Positions 61,073-64,000 of a stretch of 64,000 bases of DNA are shown here, piece after piece (position 1 is the stretch's first letter; every line of letters starts with the position of its first letter). The translations under genes were made by a program, and so were the position numbers. Under the pieces are notes generated by a model that made no database searches, was not told the origin of the DNA, and worked only from the letters and a program-made list of their open reading frames with translations. Source of the stretch: Marmoricola sp. OAE513 (GTDB lineage: Bacteria; Actinomycetota; Actinomycetes; Propionibacteriales; Nocardioidaceae); the NCBI RefSeq assembly GCF_040546585.1, contig NZ_JBEPOC010000001.1, positions 3,038,001 to 3,102,000 on the forward strand. The letters are read 5' to 3'.

Positions 61073-62200
61073 ATGGCCCCCCAGCTCCCACGAGCCCTGC
61101 ACCCCCTCGCCTGGTGGGCGTGGGCGGTCGGGCTCGCGGTCGCTGCGAGCATGACGACCAACCCCGTCCTGCTCGCGCTGATCCTCGCTGTCGTCTGGCT
61201 CGTCGTCCTGGCCCGGCGTTCGGACTCCCCGTGGGCGCGGGCGTTCAGGATCTACGTGGCTCTCGCCGTCGTGATCGTGGTCGTCCGGGTGGTCCTGCAC
61301 GTCCTGGTCGGCTTCAAGTACGGCGACACCCGGATCTTCGCCCTCCCCGAGGTCGGACTGCCCGACTGGGCGGCGGGCATCAACCTGTTCGGGACCGTCT
61401 ACCTCGAGGGCTGGCTCGCCGCCGCGCTGGAGGGCGTCAAGCTCGGCACGCTGGTGATCGCCCTGGGCGGTGCGAACGCGCTGGCCAACCCCAAGCGCCT
61501 GCTCCGCTCGATGCCGCGTGCGCTGCACGAGGTCGGCACCGCGGTGGTCGTCTCGGTGAGCGTCGCCCCGCAGCTGGCGGAGAGCGTGCAGCGCGTCCTG
61601 CGCGCACGGCTGCTCCGCGGCGGCTCCGGCCTCGGCCTGCGCGCCCTCCCGCAGGTCGCGCTCCCGGTCCTCCAGGACACCCTGGACCGGTCCCTCCTGC
61701 TCGCCTCGGCGATGGAGTCGCGCGGGTACGGCAGCCGTCGCAGCAGCACGGCCGGTCGCCGGGTCCTGGTCGGGGCGCTGACCCTGCTGGGCCTGCTGGT
61801 GCTCACCTTCGGCATCTACGGCGTCCTCGACCCGATCGGTACGGCGGGTCGGCTCGCGGTCCCGACCCTGGTCCTCGGCGTCGCGCTCACCTGTGGCGGG
61901 ATGGCGCTCGGCGGCCGGGAGATCCGGGTCAGCACCTACCGCCGCGACCCGTGGCTGGCCGCGGAGACCCTCACCCTGCTGTCCGGCGTCGCGGCGGCCG
62001 CCGGCGTGATCCTCAGCCGCAGCACCTCGCCCGACCTGCTGCTGATGCCGTTGCAGCCGATCGCGGCCCCGGGCCTCCCGCTGTCGGCGACGCTCGGGAT
62101 CGTGCTGGCTGCGCTGCCGGCGTTCGTCACCCCGCCGACCCCGACCAGCAAGCGGCTGGCTCCGGCAGCTCGCGGTGAGCGGGAGCTGGTGGACGCATGA
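61073..62200 (+). CDS. ECF transporter transmembrane (T) component, CbiQ-like, 375 aa
   Basis: Several membrane segments, and a coupling-type motif SAMESRGYGSR near residue 218 (an A-R-G-like element in CbiQ/EcfT). It starts 1 base after the preceding stop and overlaps the ATPase start by 4 bases. It should connect the ATPases to the vitamin-binding S component. Confidence 0.85.
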   Translation: MAPQLPRALHPLAWWAWAVGLAVAASMTTNPVLLALILAVVWLVVLARRSDSPWARAFRIYVALAVVIVVVRVVLHVLVGFKYGDTRIFALPEVGLPDWAAGINLFGTVYLEGWLAAALEGVKLGTLVIALGGANALANPKRLLRSMPRALHEVGTAVVVSVSVAPQLAESVQRVLRARLLRGGSGLGLRALPQVALPVLQDTLDRSLLLASAMESRGYGSRRSSTAGRRVLVGALTLLGLLVLTFGIYGVLDPIGTAGRLAVPTLVLGVALTCGGMALGGREIRVSTYRRDPWLAAETLTLLSGVAAAAGVILSRSTSPDLLLMPLQPIAAPGLPLSATLGIVLAALPAFVTPPTPTSKRLAPAARGERELVDA

Positions 62201-63870
62201 GCACCGCGATCACGTTCCGCTCCGTCAGCGTCACCTACGCCGACGCCGTCGAGCCCGTCCTCGACGACGTCGACCTGGAGATCGGCGAGGGTGAGCTGGT
62301 GCTCGTCGTCGGGCGCACGGGCTCGGGCAAGAGCACCCTGCTCGGGACCCTCAACGGGCTGGTGCCGCACTTCACCGGAGGGGTGCTGTCCGGGTCGGTC
62401 TCGATCCACGGTCGCGACACCCGCGACCACCGGCCGCGCGACCTCGCGGACCTGGTCGGGTACGTCGGGCAGGACCCGCTCGCCGGCTTCGTCACCGACA
62501 CCGTCGAGGAGGAGCTCGCCTACGCGATGGAGCAGCTCGGCCTTGCGCCGGAGGTGATGCGCAAGCGTGTCGAGGAGACCCTCGACCTGCTCGGCATCGC
62601 CGACCTCCGCGACGTCCCGCTGGCCGACCTGTCCGGCGGGCAGCAGCAGCGGGTGGCGATCGGTGCTGTGCTGACCGCGCACCCACGGGTGCTCGTCCTC
62701 GACGAGCCGACCTCCGCCCTGGACCCCACCGGTGCCGAGGAGGTCCTCGCCGCCATCACCCGTCTGGTCCACGACCTGGCCGTCACGGTGGTCATCGCCG
62801 AGCACCGCGTCGAGCGCGTCCTCCAGTACGCCGACCGCGTCGTCCACGTCGTCGACGGTCGGGTCGAGTCCGGTGACCCCGCCGAGGTGATGCGCACCTC
62901 GACCATCGCCCCGCCCGTGGTCGAGCTCGGGCGCTGGGCCGGCTGGTCCCCCCTTCCCCTCTCCGTCCGCGACGGCTACCGCGCCGCCGCAGAGCTGCGC
63001 ACCCACGCCGCCGCGGCGGAGGGCCCCCTCCAATCCCCGATTGCCCCCGGGTCGTCGGCTGCCTCCCGGTCGTCGGCTGCCTCCCGGTCGTCGAGCCTGC
63101 CGAGACGCCCCGACCCGATCCTCACGGCTCAGAACATCTCCGTCCGCCACGGCGACCTCGTCGCCGTCCGCGAGGTCAGCCTCGACCTGCACCACGGCCA
63201 GGTCACCGCCCTGATGGGTCGCAACGGCTCCGGCAAGTCCAGCCTGCTGTGGGCGCTCCAGGGCTCCGGCAAGCGGTTCAGCGGAGCAGTCCGGGTCGGC
63301 GAGGAGGACCCCGCCGACCTCACCCCGCCCGTACGCCGCACCCGCGTCGGCCTGGTGCCGCAGACGCCGTCGGACCTGCTCTACCTCCAGACCGTCGACG
63401 CCGAGTGCACCCAGGCCGACACCGAGACCCGGTCGACGCCCGGTACCTGTCGCGCGCTGCTCGACCGGATCGTCCCGGACATCGACGGCGGCACCCACCC
63501 GCGCGACCTCTCCGAGGGCCAGCGCCTCGGCCTGGTGCTGGCCATCCAGCTCTCCGCCGAGCCCCCGGTGCTGATGCTGGACGAGCCCACCCGCGGTCTG
63601 GACTACCAGGGCAAGGCAGCACTGGCCGGGGTCCTCGCCGACCTCGCCGCCCGCGGTCGCTCGGTGCTGCTCTCGACCCACGACGTCGAGTTCGTCGCCG
63701 AGGCCGCCGACCGCGTCCTGGTCCTCGCCGCCGGCGAGCTCGTCGCCGACGGCCCGACCGCCGACGTCGTCACCTCGAGCCCGGCGTTCGCGCCCCAGGT
63801 CGCCAAGGTCCTCGGTGGCGGCCTGCTCACCGTCGCCGACGTCCGTGCACGCTTCGAGGGGCTCGCGTGA
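62197..63870 (+). CDS. ECF transporter ATPase, two fused ABC domains, 557 aa
   Basis: Domain 1: Walker A VGRTGSGKST near residue 35, [12 protein letters not shown] near 145, [11 protein letters not shown] near 165. Domain 2: Walker A MGRNGSGKSS near 340, LSEGQRLGLVLAIQLS near 440, LMLDEPTRGLD near 460. This duplicated arrangement serves as the A-A' pair of ECF importers. The linker (about 284-306) reads SSAASRSSAASRSSSLPRR and comes from the short repeat family. Its stop overlaps the next gene's GTG. Confidence 0.92.
   Translation: MSTAITFRSVSVTYADAVEPVLDDVDLEIGEGELVLVVGRTGSGKSTLLGTLNGLVPHFTGGVLSGSVSIHGRDTRDHRPRDLADLVGYVGQDPLAGFVTDTVEEELAYAMEQLGLAPEVMRKRVEETLDLLGIADLRDVPLADLSGGQQQRVAIGAVLTAHPRVLVLDEPTSALDPTGAEEVLAAITRLVHDLAVTVVIAEHRVERVLQYADRVVHVVDGRVESGDPAEVMRTSTIAPPVVELGRWAGWSPLPLSVRDGYRAAAELRTHAAAAEGPLQSPIAPGSSAASRSSAASRSSSLPRRPDPILTAQNISVRHGDLVAVREVSLDLHHGQVTALMGRNGSGKSSLLWALQGSGKRFSGAVRVGEEDPADLTPPVRRTRVGLVPQTPSDLLYLQTVDAECTQADTETRSTPGTCRALLDRIVPDIDGGTHPRDLSEGQRLGLVLAIQLSAEPPVLMLDEPTRGLDYQGKAALAGVLADLAARGRSVLLSTHDVEFVAEAADRVLVLAAGELVADGPTADVVTSSPAFAPQVAKVLGGGLLTVADVRARFEGLA
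63045..63110. repeat. In-frame repeat in the ATPase linker
   Basis: tcccggtcgtcggctgcc is repeated, ending in ggtcgtcgagcctgccgagacgc, a variant of the family core. It preserves the reading frame, so it inserts about 20 Ser/Ala/Arg-rich residues between the two ATPase domains. Confidence 0.8.
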
Positions 63871-64000
63871 GAACGACTGCCCCCGCCATCGCCCCAGCCA
63901 TCGCGCTGCGTCCCCGCTCGGCGATCGCGATCGGTCTGGCCACCCTCGCCGGGCTGATGGCGTTCCTGTGGCCGCTGCTGGTCAGCAAGGAGTCGCTGCT
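63867..64000 (+). CDS. Probable ECF transporter S component (partial)
   Basis: GTG 63867 overlaps the ATPase stop. The visible 44 residues start MRTTAPAIAPAIALRPRSA and enter a hydrophobic segment, as in S components of ECF importers, which bind the vitamin. Context (riboswitch and DUF4430-like protein) favours cobalamin. The rest lies beyond the window. Confidence 0.6.
   Translation, partial: MRTTAPAIAPAIALRPRSAIAIGLATLAGLMAFLWPLLVSKESL

Overview
The window is high-GC DNA with GTG/TTG starts, many 4-base ATGA/GTGA gene overlaps, and actinobacterial families (DUF3039, DUF3048, DUF5994, DUF4873, GAF-ANTAR, FprB-like reductase, many TetR regulators). It suggests an actinobacterium, most likely Nocardioidaceae-like; that lineage call is inference from gene content. 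No rRNA or tRNA gene was recognised.

Left part (1-15.6 kb) is loosely packed. It holds small hypothetical genes, a DinB-like protein, a STAS protein, a GAF-ANTAR regulator, a transglutaminase, a CEOS-like dehydrogenase and DUF5994. It also holds a redox cluster: a molybdopterin oxidoreductase followed without a gap by a ferredoxin/FAD reductase, with a TetR regulator, an SDR and an alpha/beta hydrolase. A gene-free stretch near 1.2-1.35 kb carries four strong hairpins in a row.

The 15.9-26.5 kb region looks like a conflict or mobile island. It contains a PD-(D/E)XK-type nuclease, a DUF2290-like gene overlapping a NERD-like/SF1 helicase gene, a tyrosine recombinase, two orphan genes, then a tight TIR-like effector and zinc-ribbon pair followed by a cytosolic-type 5'-nucleotidase. 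I see two candidate defence modules here (15.98-20.36 kb and 24.18-26.52 kb).

The 26.58-37.26 kb region is a catabolic cassette bracketed by two near-identical ~160-bp direct repeats, each next to a perfect terminator hairpin. A TetR gene faces a long overlapping operon: C-C hydrolase, extradiol dioxygenase, FAD hydroxylase, a 6-methylsalicylate-decarboxylase-like amidohydrolase, a second Tat-type amidohydrolase with a one-base frameshift in its signal peptide, hydratase, acetaldehyde dehydrogenase, aldolase and an acyltransferase. The enzymes fit stepwise degradation of a 6-methylsalicylate-like acid through 3-methylcatechol to acetate, pyruvate and acetyl-CoA (inference).

From 37.3 kb to the end the DNA is denser, more GC-rich and looks like core chromosome. 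It holds an AraC-type regulator, a LOG protein, an MFS exporter, a P450 with a tiny zinc-finger-like partner, BenE, an MBL hydrolase, HIT, PAP2, an SDR, DUF3048, YqgE, DUF3039 and an SF2 helicase. An AurF/DUF4873/TetR unit and an amino-acid ABC importer follow. The window ends in a cobalamin-riboswitch-led operon for an ECF vitamin transporter with a secreted DUF4430-like protein. A short repeat family with the core GTCGTCGAGCTTGCCGAGA recurs in this half as tandem arrays between genes, at the 3' end of benE, and in frame inside the ECF ATPase gene.
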